NCBI GenBank assembly: GCA_950295325.1
Contig: OX485804.1
Coordinates: 19,716,001-19,780,000 of the forward strand
Length of the DNA stretch: 64,000 nt
Reading direction: 5' to 3'
Source of the DNA: Polytrichum commune
Taxonomy: Eukaryota > Streptophyta > Polytrichopsida > Polytrichales > Polytrichaceae
The notes under the pieces were generated by a model, which was given only the letters and a program-made list of their open reading frames with translations, made no database searches and was not told the DNA's origin. Made by a program: the position numbers and the translations under genes. This document shows positions 1-11,766 of the stretch, in pieces; positions within the stretch are counted from its first letter, which is position 1, and each line of letters begins with the position of its first letter.

Positions 1-407
1 CTTCACTTGTGTTGTTCCGTGAACATGTGTCCTTTTAGTTCTATTCAATAAAGTATTCTATTTCCTCCAAAATTCGGTCACAGATAAATTTATTCCATGT
101 CAAGCCCATTTTGCACGGTTATGGGTACTGAATTCCACGGTCATAAGACAATAATATTCGAATATTCTGAGGAATATATGTTCCCAAAAATATTTTTTCT
201 ATTTTTGGACAAAAGTTTACTAAAAATAATTCCTCTCCGCTCAAAATTCAGAAAATGTACGCTCTACGCTCTACGCTCATGCCCTAGCAACGCCCCCCAG
301 TCCAGCAATCTCGGCTGCCACAGCTTAATACTTCCTAAGGTCCTAGTGACTATATGTTAAGTCTATCTACTAGTTACCCTTAATGCAACCCTTCTCATTC
401 ACTAATC

Positions 408-438
<31 letters not shown>

Positions 439-2052
439 GCTTCTAAGTCATGAGCTAATCTAACACACTACTTTAACTAACTACCACCTAATCACTACAT
501 GCAAACTTAAGCTCTAGAGCTCCCTCACTTGGGAGGCCTTGAGAGAGAGAGCCTAACTAATTAACTTCACTAAAACTAATGTCACACACACGTGGCTCAA
601 GCTCTTAAGAGCTTGCTCCCTTGAGAGCGCTTGATGGAGAGAGAGGAAAATGAGAGAGAAACCACCTTAAGTAGCAAAGAGGGAGAGAGGGAGAGAGAGG
701 TGAGGATAGGGTGAGAGGATTAGCACCTCCAATCACAATCCCTTAACCTTCACCTTCAAAGTAGGGACTAATCCCCTTCCACCAAGCTTCCTTCTTCCTA
801 AACTACCAAGGTGGATCCAAAAGTGGGCATTTAACCCGCGGAGCTCACCTTGCTCCACCTTACCCCCTACTCACAATATCAAGGCATACTCTTATTGAAT
901 TCAACCTTGAAATAATCACACAACACATTCTAAAGCCTAAACTTAAATCCACACCACACTTCACTCTTTTTATGTTTTGTGAATAATCATAACACCTCAA
1001 AGTCAAACTAAAATTGGTTTCGAAGAGTTAATCACCACATGTGGGCACCATTTTGGGCTCACAGGTGTTGAGGTTGGATCCACAACCTTTGCGAACACCT
1101 TTGCATGTAATGGGATAATTATGCAAGTGGGAGGGGACATCACATTATTCAAAAATTAAAAAAAACTCAAATGGTTCACATTTAATATTGGAGAATAACA
1201 CGTTGAATGACTTCAAGATTGAACAAAGAAGGAACAAATGGTGAACTTACGTAATCCATTGGGATTTCGTGGAAACTTTTGAATAGGTTCCTCATCATCA
1301 TCATCATCATCAACATCATTAAGGGAGACTATCTTCGCCATTGAGCCACCACTAGGAGGTGAGGATAAAGTACTCTATGATGATGCCCATATAACATTGA
1401 ATATGACAGAGTATCTCTCAAATGCGATGAAATAGCGTTACTACACCAACAAGCATAAATAAATGCAGGTGCAATTCGCATAGACATGTGGACTATATTC
1501 AATGTTTGAAATCCACAATTACAATAAAACAAAATTCACATGTAGATGCACGAGCATCAATGTGTACCCCAATATAGTCAATACCTCTATTAAGAACTAC
1601 AAAGACTTTTGTTTTTGTCCTTGTCCACCTCTTTATAAAACATTTATTTTTATAGTTTGCGTTTATGCAATAGTGAAATTGAATTCTCTCTACTACCCAT
1701 GTTTGCTACACTTTCTAGTCTACATTACCCTACTACCTAGACTTTACTACTATCATGTTACCAGTGATATTATTCTTGAAAGTTGTACCGGTACTACCCA
1801 CCCCATGCTATTGGTCAAGACTCATAGGTGTACTATCGTGTAATTTGACTACTTATAACCTTATCTTTGTACTAGTTATATGATATATCTTCTAATTTAC
1901 TCCCTCTTATACCGGCAACGTTACACTCCTCCAATTTGTGATCATGCACAACTACCCATTATTGATTTGCCATATTTACCTCTAGCTTCCTAACTTAGAC
2001 TATAATGACCAAGATTATCGCACCACACTATAGAGGGTGGGTCCCTAGCTAG
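1..2052. other. AT-rich stretch without a recognisable gene
   Basis: No coding region can be supported here. The stretch holds a run of 26 T (413-438), a perfect 18-bp palindrome CAAGCTCTTAAGAGCTTG (598-615), a purine-rich GAGA segment (about 633-720) and a (CAT)n microsatellite (about 1290-1320). The part around 1040-1062 (CACATGTGGGCACC then TTTTGGGCTCACA) resembles 7677-7708, so both may be remnants of one LTR-type repeat. This is an impression from shared words, not an alignment. Confidence 0.5.
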
Positions 2053-3575
2053 TACCGTAGCACCATAGTTGGTTCATGCACCTCAAAACGAATATTTATT
2101 TATTTTTTGAAAAATAAGGTTCGTCAACGAAAAATATAATTTATGCAATTTCGTCAATCCTATGATTTTAAAAAGATTAATTCGTTTTTTTTAAGGTCCA
2201 ACAGTTGTACAAATAGGTTGTTGTTTTTTCCATTCATTCGTGGCGGCTTCTTGGCCTTAGACCTAAGTATCCACCTTAACTTTACTGAGTGCGGCTCTTG
2301 TTCGTCTTTGCACAATGTATGTATTAGGTCTTTTGTATGTATTTGCACTTTGATATGTGTGAGAAGAGTGGCACCAAAACAACAACGGGTTGATTTTCCT
2401 TTTATCCTTATTAGCAAGGAAGAGAGGGAGATGGATATAGAGAGAGAGTTTGCCGCTTTGAGTGAGAGATTGCAGAAGGAGCAATCAACCCTTCACCCTT
2501 GCAATAGCTTCCAAAATATTCCTGTCTACCCAACTTGGTTTATTCCAGATAAGAAATTACCAATGATCATCAGACACACTTGAATGTTTTCATCGATTGC
2601 ACACCAATTAATGGAGACAGAAACCCCTACCAAGGTCATGTCTACACAGGTCCGGTAGTTCCAATCAAATTAATCACCAATGATCAGACACACAACAAAT
2701 TTTTCCATCGATTGCATAGCAATTTTCAGGGTGCAAATTACTCCAACCTTGGCATCCACAATTGAAGCATTATTCAAACCCTTCACCCTTGCAACAAGTT
2801 CCAAGATATTCCTGTCTACACAGATCGGGTTATTAATCTAGATGAAAATTTACCAATGATCCGGAACACACACACTACTTTTTCTTCCCATAGATTGCAC
2901 AACAACCAAGAGGCAAACTCCTACCTTGACATTCACAATCAAAGCACTGAACTCTTCACCTTTTGCAACAAGTTTCAAGAACGGGTCCACACATGTTCAG
3001 TAATTACAAACTAATCAAATTTCGAGAATGTCAGTGCATAATACAACTAGCAACTTAGTATAGATCTTTCAAGTACAAAGCAGATTCAAGCCATCCCACG
3101 CTCTCAACACAAAATCCAACAACGTGTATCTCAGCCCCTTAATGAATGAGAACAACATGATTTGCAAATATAAAAGCACAAAAACGATGGTTAGGTATAG
3201 GTTGGTAGAGCCGCTCCCCGTGTATAAGCCTTTGGGTCTCCTCGCCCTCATGAGCCCCTCCTCTACACTTACTAAGCAAGATGAAGGCAAGGCATTTTAT
3301 GGGTAGCGTTGGGAAGTGCTTGGCGTTTTTGTCCCGTGACTTGAGCAACCTCGTGAAGCTCATGAGCAAGACGCCGAGCCATTAACGCGTAATCATGCAG
3401 CCTCTTATAACACGTTGACGTGGTTGGAGCTTAGAAGAGTTTAAATTTTCCATTATTCGTTTTTTTTTCTAATGTAATTTTTCACTTATTCGTTTGATTG
3501 GACTCATAATTTCTGATTTTTTTGGTTTTTTATTTGGGAATTATTTTTGCACGAACCAGCTATGGTGCTACGGTA
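2053..3575. mobile_element. TACCGTA-ended inverted-repeat element, copy 1 (long)
   Basis: The left end reads TACCGTAGCACCATAG and the right end is its reverse complement CTATGGTGCTACGGTA. The terminal repeats are about 25 bp with few mismatches. The inner side of the left end (ACGAATATTTATTTATT, then AATAAGGTTCG) is shared with the element at 41253-41521. The only possible target duplication is TA, which would fit a Tc1/mariner-like non-autonomous element. At 1.5 kb it is far longer than its relative, and its interior holds a degenerate tandem repeat. No transposase is recognisable. Confidence 0.65.
2487..3030. repeat. Degenerate tandem repeat, about four units of 135-175 bp
   Basis: The words CCCTTCACCCTTGCAA, TTCCTGTCTACAC, ACCAATGATC and GATTGCA recur in the same order from about 2487, 2622, 2777 and 2951. 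The units are diverged and the last is partial. The array lies inside the TACCGTA element. A 146-codon reading frame (2143-2583) overlaps the first unit but has no recognisable motif. Confidence 0.6.
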
Positions 3576-4089
3576 GTCATATTGAGGAATTGACCAACTT
3601 AGTCCTCTAAATACTGACACTAGTGCGGTAGATATTTTTGCTATTAGGCAAATGAAGGTAAGACATACATAAGTCTCTCCTCTCGAAGACTTCTTGAAAC
3701 TAATTGCGAACGCAATGACAATTTTATTATAACCACAAACAAGTTAGGAATTCGTTCAAGTCCAGATACTAATGTTCCAAGAACCAACACTATTACAATC
3801 ATTAGCAAGGTTGTACACTACAAAACTTCACCACTTTCTTGTACTCCTCACACACTTTTACACTTTCTAATTGGGTACCAGGATTTGTGGCCTAAGAAAC
3901 CCTCGGTTCACTATCCTAACTATCACTTCTTATGTGGTCATCTGAAGAATTACAAGCACCTCTCTTATATTTATCCTTCATAAATCTTCTCCTTCGTCAA
4001 TAACTATGGTTGCCTCAAAAACAACCTAATTATATCTTTGGCTAATTACTAAGTAACACAACACCTTGCCATGGGAGTCCAAACTGAAG

Positions 4090-5215
4090 TTTCTGACAAC
4101 ACCATTTACAAATCATTTGAGAAAAATAAAAGATATTTTGAGCTATCTTCAAGGTTACCCAAATGTTGATATTTGTATCATTGGCACCATAGGTAGAAAT
4201 TTCAATTGCTTGGAGATTTGTCAAAGTCCCTTCAAAAGCCCTAGGAAATGATGCAAAGGTCATTTGAAAACATGAACAAAATTGTGAGATATTAAAAAGT
4301 TACCCAAATGTTGATATTAGTATCCTTGGCACAGAGCCAACTAATTTCATCTTCTTGGAGATTTTTCAAAATTGCTTTGAAAGCCATGGGCATTGCTTCA
4401 AAAACCATTTGTAAACTATAAGAAATTATGAGCACAATGAGAAGCTTCCCGACTTTTGATATTAGTGCCCTCGGTGCTAAGGTGGCTAATTTCAATTTTT
4501 TGGAAATTTTTAAAATTGCTTTGAAAGCCCCGTGAAGCACTGCGAGGGCCATTTGATAATAATTTGAGAAATATCATAGAATTTTTTAGCCAAAATAAAA
4601 GGCTACCCAAATGTTTATAGTAGTACGGTTGACATTGAGGTGATTCATTTCAATTTTAAGGAGGTTTTTAAAAACCGCTTTGAAAGGTTTGGGAAGAGAT
4701 GCGAGAGTCGTTAGTAAACCATTAGAGAAAAATATAAGAAATTTTGAACAAAATGAGAAGCTGCCCAAATGTTGATATTAGTGCCCCTTGGCACCGTGGT
4801 GACTAGTTTCAAATTTTGGAGATTTCCAAAACTGCTTTGAAAACCCCATAAAGCATTCTAAGAACCATTTGTAGATATTTTGAGAAATATCATAGAATTT
4901 TTAAGCAAAATAAAAAGCTATCCAAATGGTGATATTAGTAACTAATATCTAATGTTGGTAGATTTTCCAAAATCACTATGAAAGCCCTAGGAAGTTTTTG
5001 TGAGTGTTATTGGTAAAGCATTTGAGAGAAATAATAGAAATGTTGAGCAAAATTTGAAGCTACCTAAATGTTGTTATTTGTGCCCTCAGCACCGGGTTGA
5101 CTTATTTCAAATTTTTGGAGTTTTTTTAAATCCCTTTAAAAACCTTAGAAAACATTGCAAGGGGCATTTGTTAATCAGTTGGGGAAATTTTAAAAATTAT
5201 AAACAAAATCAATTT
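4090..5215. repeat. Satellite-like tandem array, about seven units of 142-158 bp
   Basis: The anchor word CCCAAATGTTGATATTAGT recurs in variants whose TTGAT core starts at 4166, 4311, 4456, 4614, 4772, 4929 and 5071. The spacings are 145, 145, 158, 158, 157 and 142 bp. Each unit also carries GGAGATTTTTCAAAATTGC-like and GAGAAATAT-like words in the same order. Units are roughly 70-80 percent alike by eye. The array ends directly at the copia fragment. Confidence 0.8.
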
Positions 5216-5221
5216 TTTGCA

Positions 5222-5990
5222 CCAAGAATGATAAATTTGATGAAATCATTAGGCATAAGGTGCAGTTAGTAGCAAAGGGATATTCTCAAGTGGCCAGAGT
5301 GGATTTAAACGAGACCTTCGCCCTTGTGGACAAGTTCATCACAATTAGATGCATTCTTGCAATTAGAACAACCATGGATTGGGAGATCCACCAAATGAAC
5401 ATACATGACATAAATGAAGTATTGGAGGTGAAGATCTACATGGATGAAGCGGAGGGCCCTGTATAAGAGGGGAATAAACACCTTATGTGCAAACTCAAGA
5501 AAGCTATGTACGGGCTTAATCAATCGCTGAGGGCGTAACACCATCATATAGACTTGTTCTTCATCAACAAGGGCTTTTGTTGGAGCCCAATGCATCATTC
5601 GTTGTACGTCAAACAAACTTGTAAGTATTTGTTGGTGGCAATCCTCTACATAGATGATTTGATCATATTGGCAAGCAATATAACCCAATTAAAGTGGTTT
5701 AAATCGGAACTTAATAAGGGATTTGAGATGAGCGATCACGGAGAGTTGCAATATTGCCTAGGAGTGGAATTTGAGAGGAATAGATAAGCATGTACCATTA
5801 CCATGAACCAAAGGAGCTATATGGAGGAGGTTCTTAAGCGTTTCAACATTGAGAAAATGGAAACCAGTCGGCACTCCGTTCAATGCGAATTCAAAATTAT
5901 TAGAACTTTCGAATGAAGAATTTAGGAATGTGCAAAGGGAAATGAAAGGTGTTGTATACAAGGCCAGGGTAGGATCTCTTATGTATATGA
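5222..5990 (+). mobile_element. Ty1/copia reverse transcriptase fragment, decayed
   Basis: The reading frames give the copia RT landmarks in order: LVAKGYSQVARVDLNETF, MDWEIHQMN, a CKLKKAMYGLNQS block, SLYVKQT, then YLLVAILYIDDLIILAS with the catalytic YIDD, then CLGVEFERNR and GSLMY. Copia RTs normally have K-T-A-F-L-N-G before the LEVEIYM block; here a few residues are missing (HDINEVLEVKIYM). Stop codons occur after EGPV, at LRA and after FERNR, and there is a frameshift near 5860. Similarity stops at about 5990, where the RNase H part should follow. There are no LTRs and no gag or integrase, so this is a dead internal fragment. Confidence 0.88.
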
Positions 5991-6246
5991 AGACCGAGAC
6001 TCTTGAAGACCAGAAGATACGACGGTCCGATAAACAAATCTAGTTGCAGCCAAAAACCCAGTGCTTTCCCAAGGCGGAACCCTCTCTACCTGACACCGCC
6101 CAGCAGTTTTGAGTCTAGGCTTCCCACATCGATCCAGCAAACCGTAAATCACAATCCCTACCAACTATCATGCATGCTGAGTCGTAATTCGTCTCCCTTG
6201 ATTCCGCTCCAAGGTCCTCTTCGGCACTGCAGTGGCTTCCCCCTTC
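5991..6246. other. Moderately GC-rich non-coding stretch (left of hAT MITE)
   Basis: This segment is visibly richer in G and C than its surroundings and continues on the other side of the MITE at 6598. Removing the MITE and one target duplication rejoins the two parts as one sequence. The short frames on both strands have no recognisable motif. It may be part of another old transposon. Confidence 0.4.
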
Positions 6247-6254
6247 GGTGAAAC

Positions 6255-6589
6255 CTCGGGGGGGGTAGTCATTGGTTGGAGTAGCAGTATACGTGCGAAC
6301 AAATGATAGGGTATTTTAAAAACATGGGAGCTAAAAATTATAAATGGACTTAAGAGTAATATAGGGTATCAAAAATGGCACTGGACATCTTTAAAGTACT
6401 ATAGGGTATGGAATAATAGGTAATTTGGAATTATAAGTAATGCAAGCCATTTTTCTATTAACCCAAAGTAGAAATTTACATAATGATAGCATGTGAAAAA
6501 AATAAGAGAATTGAAAGTAATACCCCCCTATAAAATAGTGGTTGTTCGCACCTATATCCTTAACTTTTTAACACACTGCCCCCCCCGAG
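6255..6589. mobile_element. hAT-like MITE with poly(G) ends, copy 1
   Basis: The left end is CTCGGGGGGGGTAGT and the right end is ACTGCCCCCCCCGAG, an inverted pair. An 8-bp direct repeat GGTGAAAC flanks the element on both sides (6247-6254 and 6590-6597), the target duplication length of the hAT superfamily. A second inverted pair lies further in: TATACGTGCGAACAA at 6288-6302 and TTGTTCGCACCTATA at 6542-6556. The element is 335 bp with an AT-rich centre and no coding capacity, so it would need a transposase in trans. Confidence 0.82.
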
Positions 6590-6597
6590 GGTGAAAC

Positions 6598-7750
6598 TCA
6601 AACCCAGCTACCGCCACATGCATTTTTTAGGAAACCTCCTGCCTCCCACACTTCCCAGCATTCACAACCAACTCGGAGCTAGATCCAGGCTCTTTGAGTT
6701 TAGGTAGTCCAGATGTGATCCATCACAATGAATTAGTTGCTAATATGACAACTTTTAATCCTCGCACTTCGTGTGCACTCACCTCCTGAGCCAAACACTT
6801 TCATCCCTTACACGAATGCCATGTTCGCAACCAGAGTGACTCCCTTCAGCGAACCTCAAATTTTCGAGGTAGAAGCAATCTTAGTGGCTCGACTGCAGCC
6901 TGGATGCTCCAGCCCCGGTGTGTACTTCAGCTAATGCGCATTCACCCCCTCCCAGGAGTGATTTCCATCCTTTTCTGCAGCAGTGTCGCCCCGCTCAACC
7001 TCACCTGCAAGCCTATATGTATCGGTAGTTCCGGCATTCGCTACCACCTCCGAGCCGCTAGCCAGACTCTTCCCATCCAGAAATTCTATCCATAATGATT
7101 ATGTTGCCAGGTTCACGACATCCACCCGTATATATATCTACAAAAACCCAACCCAAATCTGCCATCCCTCATCTAGGCTAGGCTTAGTTGCGCTCGCATT
7201 CAATCATGCCTCCCTACGCTCCTGATGCCCATTCGACCAACCCTCAAAAATCCGGAGGGGTTGCCCTTTCCCGACGGTGTTGTAGCTGCGGTGTGTGTAT
7301 AAAACAGAGGAGCCTCCTGCTTCCAGGACCCCCCTCTGAAAACCTAACGAAATGTCAGCTGACAACCTCCTGTGGTTGGACCTTCCACAAAGCCCCTTTT
7401 CCTCATGTCTCCGTCCCAAAACGAACACAAATCTAAGCCTAAACAAACACTACACTTGAGCATAAGCCACTTGAGTTTAATATCATCCACTCAAATCTAG
7501 AACCGATTCACTCATTTTTAGTTTTTAACATTTAATGACTCAACCTCAACACTTGATTCACCAAACCTAGACTAACTAAACTATATCTAAACATTTAATC
7601 ACATTACTCTTTTTATCTTTTCCCCAACTCAAGTCAACACCACTTCTAAGATTTTAATATTTTTTAAGATTAGGTTGACATGTGGACACAATATTGGGCT
7701 CACACAATGCCTTCATTTTTTTTATCAGAAGGTGGATGACATCTTGGATC
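6598..7750. other. Non-coding stretch (right of hAT MITE)
   Basis: This is GC-richer DNA up to about 7440, then AT-rich. The short frames on both strands (60-82 codons) lack motifs. A TATAAAA box-like word lies at 7298. The segment 7560-7710 resembles 900-1062 and ends GGGCTCACAC, so it may be the eroded left LTR edge of the gypsy element that follows. No matching copy of the right-hand LTR was found here. Confidence 0.35.
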
Positions 7751-8523
7751 CAAACCGGACATGTTTGCCAGTTGTTTGAGATGATTTACCCCTGTTGGCA
7801 TTGGTCAACAAAGTGGGGGCACCACGGAGGGCCTTCCCAACCTTTATGACTTTTCCATAGTCATTGACATTTTGCAATCGAGGGCTTGGTATGGTGTGGG
7901 ATGCTCACACTAAAATCCATTGTGAATCCTTTGCCGATGAACGGGAACGTGCCATGGGATTCCGGATTGAAACAACGCTCATGACCGTTATGAGGGCCAA
8001 CGATGGTTCGTGTTAGGTCAAACCATGAATCTTAACACCATGATGTGAAATGTTGATTTATGTTTTGCATTGCAAAGGCATTGTAGTGACCAATTATTTT
8101 CTCTAGGGGCATAGTACTGTGGTCAAGGGGCACAACAATCCACATCCATGGAGGAGGGAACTGAAACCATGGTTGTAGAAGCCAAACAAATCTTTTGATT
8201 CAAGCAGCAGGTGATGGAGGAACTTCTAGTTCAATGGATTTCTCTTGCTTTGACTTTCGAGTTTGGGAGGAGTGAGGCACGGAGGATATTCCCACGTATG
8301 GTTTCATTTGATTCTCCACCTCCGGTAGTGGCTTTATCATCATATGTTGATGGTGATGAAGAGAGGCCAGACTGTACTACTGACACTGAGGTTGGGGGCA
8401 TGGTTAATGCCCCCTCCCCTCAGTAGCAATTAAAGTCCACGCCAGCATTAGGTGCTTCTCCTATGGTAGAGAGAGAGACTATAGAGTTTGGTGATTGGCC
8501 ATTGGAATTAGGCCCTCATCTCA

Positions 8524-9470
8524 TTGGTGCTAACATACGGAAGGTACAAACATTCATTCACTCATACCACATGTGTTTTGCTTTTAGCCATCAGGATTTT
8601 GAAGGCTACAAAAAAAAATCCATACACGTTCAGTTGGAGGACGATCATCCTATTTTCTGGAGACCTTATAGGCTCAATGTCTCCAAGAGGTTTAGCGTTC
8701 ATGCTCGTTGCCGAGAGCTCTTGGCAGCAATGCTAATCAAACTCTCCAACAGGGAGTATGATGTGCTATGGTTATGCCATTGAAGAAGGATATTTTTGTC
8801 AATTGGACGGAGAAGCGGATGTGCGGGGATGATTGTCCAGTTAACCAAAATACCAAATCAAATTGGTATCCAATGCCAATTCCGGAAGAGTTGTTCAATA
8901 CCATTGGATTTTCTTGAGTCTTTAGCACCCTAGACTTGTGATCTGGCTATCACTAGCTACCATTACTTGCAAGAGATCAAGTAAAAATTACATTCTAGGG
9001 AGTTGATCATAATGGGAAGGATCAATTGTACCATTGGAAGTTTCTTTCATTTGGCCTAAAAATGCACATGTTGAGTTTCAGAGAGTGATGGACCACGTCC
9101 CCTCTGGCTTGCCTTTTGCTCGGTGTTACATTGATGACGTGATCATCTTTAGGAGAATACCACAAGAGCATGTGAGGCATCTGAAAGCCGTTTTTGAGCG
9201 GTTGTAGCGGTGGAGATTGCGTTTGCACCATGGAAACTGCAAGTTTTTTCATGACCAACTAACATATCTAGATCATATGATTAATCTAGAAGGTCTTGGG
9301 GTGCAACAAGCTAAAGTGGACGCCTTGCAAAAGATCCTGACACCAGTCGATGTGTTGAGACTTCGTGTTTTCTTGAGCTTGGCGAAATACTACTGACGAG
9401 TCGTCAAGAACTTTGATTTGATCGCCAAGCCTCTCATCATTCTCACAAGCAAAGACCAATCTTGGACCTA
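8524..9470 (+). pseudogene. Gypsy reverse transcriptase region, multiply frameshifted
   Basis: From left to right the translated pieces read EDDHPIF-RPYRL, ARCRELLAA, then in another frame KKDIFVNWTEKRMCGDD, YPMPIPEELF, VFSTLDL-SGYH, WKFLSFGLKNA, EFQRVMDHVPSGLPFARC and YIDDVIIF, with the catalytic YIDD codons at 9127-9138. EHVRHLKAVFERL and FHDQLTYLDHMI follow. These are the conserved blocks of gypsy RT in the right order. Stops replace Trp, Arg or Gln codons at several points (for example in TLDL-SGYH), and there is a frame change near 8770. The catalytic aspartates survive but the frame does not. Confidence 0.88.
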
Positions 9471-10187
9471 GGGTTGTAAGCAGCAATAGGCATTTGAGAT
9501 ATTGAAGCAGATATTGGGTGCGGCTCTAGTGCTTTGATGTCCTGATGTCTCCAAATCCTTCTAATTGCATACAGATTGGAATTTTTGGGTTTGGGAGCAA
9601 TCCTCATTCAAAAGAATGACTTTGGCCGAGAGTATGTTGTCGCTTATGCTTCTCGAAGCAACAATAGTGTGGAGGCCAATTATTCATCCTACGAGGGAGA
9701 AGCATTGGCGACGGTGTGGGCTATTACCTATTTCTAGCCATATTTCTATGGTAAGCGTTTTACTTTAGGAACTGACCATTAGCCGTTACGATGGCTCATG
9801 GAGTTGGATAAGCTTACTGGCAAGCTCGCCATATGGGCTTTATTGCTCCAGGAGTACAACTTTGAGGTGGTACACCGTGCTAATGTTACCAAATTGAATG
9901 TAGATGGACTCTCATGCAATCCAAGTCTTTCGAACGAGGACTTAATTAAAGTCAGGTTGCATGGGGATTGTGATCGAGAAGCGGTTCTAGGTTGGCACGC
10001 AAATACCTACCTCATTTTGTTTTCTAGCTTTGCTGTTGAGGTTCCGATAGAGGGATTAGATGATGAGACTGATCAACCTCAAACTATTGTGGACATTTGG
10101 GAGGATCTTCCCGTATTGCATAAGCTTCAGTATGGGACCTTTTCCTTGTCTATCTCGGTGATGAAAATGGATATGATTAACCATTAA
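9471..10187 (+). pseudogene. Gypsy RNase H region, frameshifted
   Basis: This part continues the RT polyprotein. [10 protein letters not shown] marks the first RNase H aspartate, [11 protein letters not shown] is a shifted version of the usual YASR block, and a frame change leads to MELDKLTGKLAIWALLLQEY and FEVVHRANVTKLNVDGLS, the standard end of gypsy RNase H (GKLARWALLLQEYDFEVVHR-type). The frame from 9798 then runs open for 129 codons into the linker before the integrase. It is not functional because of at least two frame changes. Confidence 0.85.
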
Positions 10188-10280
10188 ATAACAAGGTTCC
10201 GTTGGGAGAACGATTTGTTATTTTGATTGTAGCCGGATGGGACAAAGTATGTTGTACCTAGACTGAATTAGAAGGCCTCC

Positions 10281-11081
10281 TTGGTGCGGCAAGTGCACAA
10301 AGAACTTAGACATTTTGGCATACGTAGGATACATTCGATGTTACGTAGCCAATGTTGGTGGACTGAAATGTATCAGCATGTTGTTGCTTATGTCGGGAGG
10401 TGTAAAGTTTGTGACCGGGTCAAGTTTAGCTTCAACACCTTGTCACCTCACTTGCAACCCTTACCTATCATGAAACTGGGCCACCGTTGGTTACTGGATT
10501 TTGTAGGACCATTGGTTGTCACACCACGTGGAACAAAGTACATGTTGGTGATGGTGGAGTGTTTCAGCAAGTGGATTGAGTTTGTCGCTGTAGCCCAAAA
10601 CTTTGCAAAGTTGGCCGTGACAACCTTTTTGAATTGTGTGTTGGCACGTTTTGGAGCACTGGCTGAGGTATTGACGGGCCAGAGGAAGGAGTTCCTCGGT
10701 GCTTTTGAGGAGTTGTGCATTAAGGCTCTCATAAATCACCATACCACCTCTTGGGATCATCCGGAGGTAGACGGCTTGGCTGAACTGGTTGTTCAAACAA
10801 CCAAACGTGGCTTAAGGAAGTATGGATTACTTCGGGAAAACCACTGGGATTGGGACCTTATGTTGCCCTGCATTGCTATAGGCTATCAATTTAGTAGACA
10901 ACCTCTTTGGTGTCCACGTGAGCATGTCCTGAGTTCTATTTGGGAAAAGCTAGCTCATGTTGTGGACTTGGATGATCCAAACATTTGGGCAAAGTGTTTG
11001 CAGATGCAGGCTCAATTCTTCCAGAAGGCCATATCTATGGCCATGGAAAATTTCTCCATTGCGTTATGCACGCATTCGTAG
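10281..11081 (+). pseudogene. Gypsy integrase, longest open piece (266 codons), catalytic residue lost
   Basis: The N-terminal zinc motif is visible as HKELRHFG with C-x2-C in RCKVCD about 35 residues later. The rve core follows, with the first catalytic Asp in LDFVGPLVV. The second Asp is expected in a TDQGKEF-type block but reads LTGQRKEF, so that Asp has become Gly. The glutamate survives in DHPEVDGLAELVVQT. The frame ends in a shifted tail after AMENFSIA; a different frame from 10957 (LRYARIRSDAYQPQ) carries on the polyprotein. The missing Asp predicts an inactive enzyme even without the frameshift. Confidence 0.9.
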
Positions 11082-11084
11082 TGA

Positions 11085-11460
11085 TGCTTACCAACCTCAA
11101 AAATTCCGTCAAGGGAATTATGTTTATCTCCAACATAAGGCACCTACGACATTGGATGTCAAGGCGGGGCGCACTATCCTTTGGGTGAAGAAGATGTTGC
11201 TGAATGATGTGTTGTTGTAGGGAATGTCACAAACATTCCAAAAATTGTACCCCATGTCATCTATTTATTGAGCGTACAATTCATCTTGAACTAGCCGTCA
11301 TGCCAGAGGGTCTTGTATGTTTTGTGTGCCGGGGAGAAGAAAATGACGGTTACTATGTCAACGTGGTTGGCACATGGCATGCCTAAGGCCACCCTTAACT
11401 TCTATACCATCTAGAGAATGGAGTTGTCTTCGCTGTCGAGGATCTTCGGTACCTGGTGTT
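11085..11460 (+). pseudogene. Post-integrase module and PHD finger of the gypsy polyprotein
   Basis: After the integrase, YVYLQHKAPTTLDVKAGR forms a chromo/SH3-like barrel segment. A Cys/His stretch follows (CRECHKHSKNCTPCH) and then PELAV-like residues. From 11318 one frame gives CFVC (Cys codons at 11318 and 11327). After a frame change at about 11345 the sequence reads LLCQRGWHMACLRPPL and TSIPSREWSCLRC, ending at about 11445. This is the PHD pattern C-x2-C, C, W-H-x2-C, W-x-C-x2-C. The fourth ligand between LLC and GWH is missing, probably through a small deletion. PHD fingers read histone tails, so the domain could have guided integration; that role is inference. Confidence 0.8.
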
Positions 11461-11766
11461 TCCACCAGTCATACTCAATCATCTTGTATGGTTTTCATCA
11501 TGTTATGCCTGCCCAAGTGGAAAATGAGAAGTTATGGTTTAGAGACGCGATCGAAAGTGAGGCGGTGGGATTAATTCTTTGGAATCTGATGGCCAAACAT
11601 CAGAGGCAATTAAGGATGGGGCTCAAATTGCACCCAACTTACAGTTCTTTGGGATGACGTTCACCACCCTAGTTTGTTTTGGAGCAATTCTTCATTATCC
11701 ATGCCCTTTGGATTGGCATTGATCCTAGCTGCTTGGTGGGGCTCCATAGTCAGCTAAGGGGGGGCA

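Noticed and set aside
2143-2583. 146-codon open frame
   Set aside because: Overlaps a degenerate tandem repeat inside an inverted-repeat element and has no motif; probably spurious.
7250-7330. Promoter with TATAAAA box
   Set aside because: A single TATA-like word with no gene or LTR start that it would serve.
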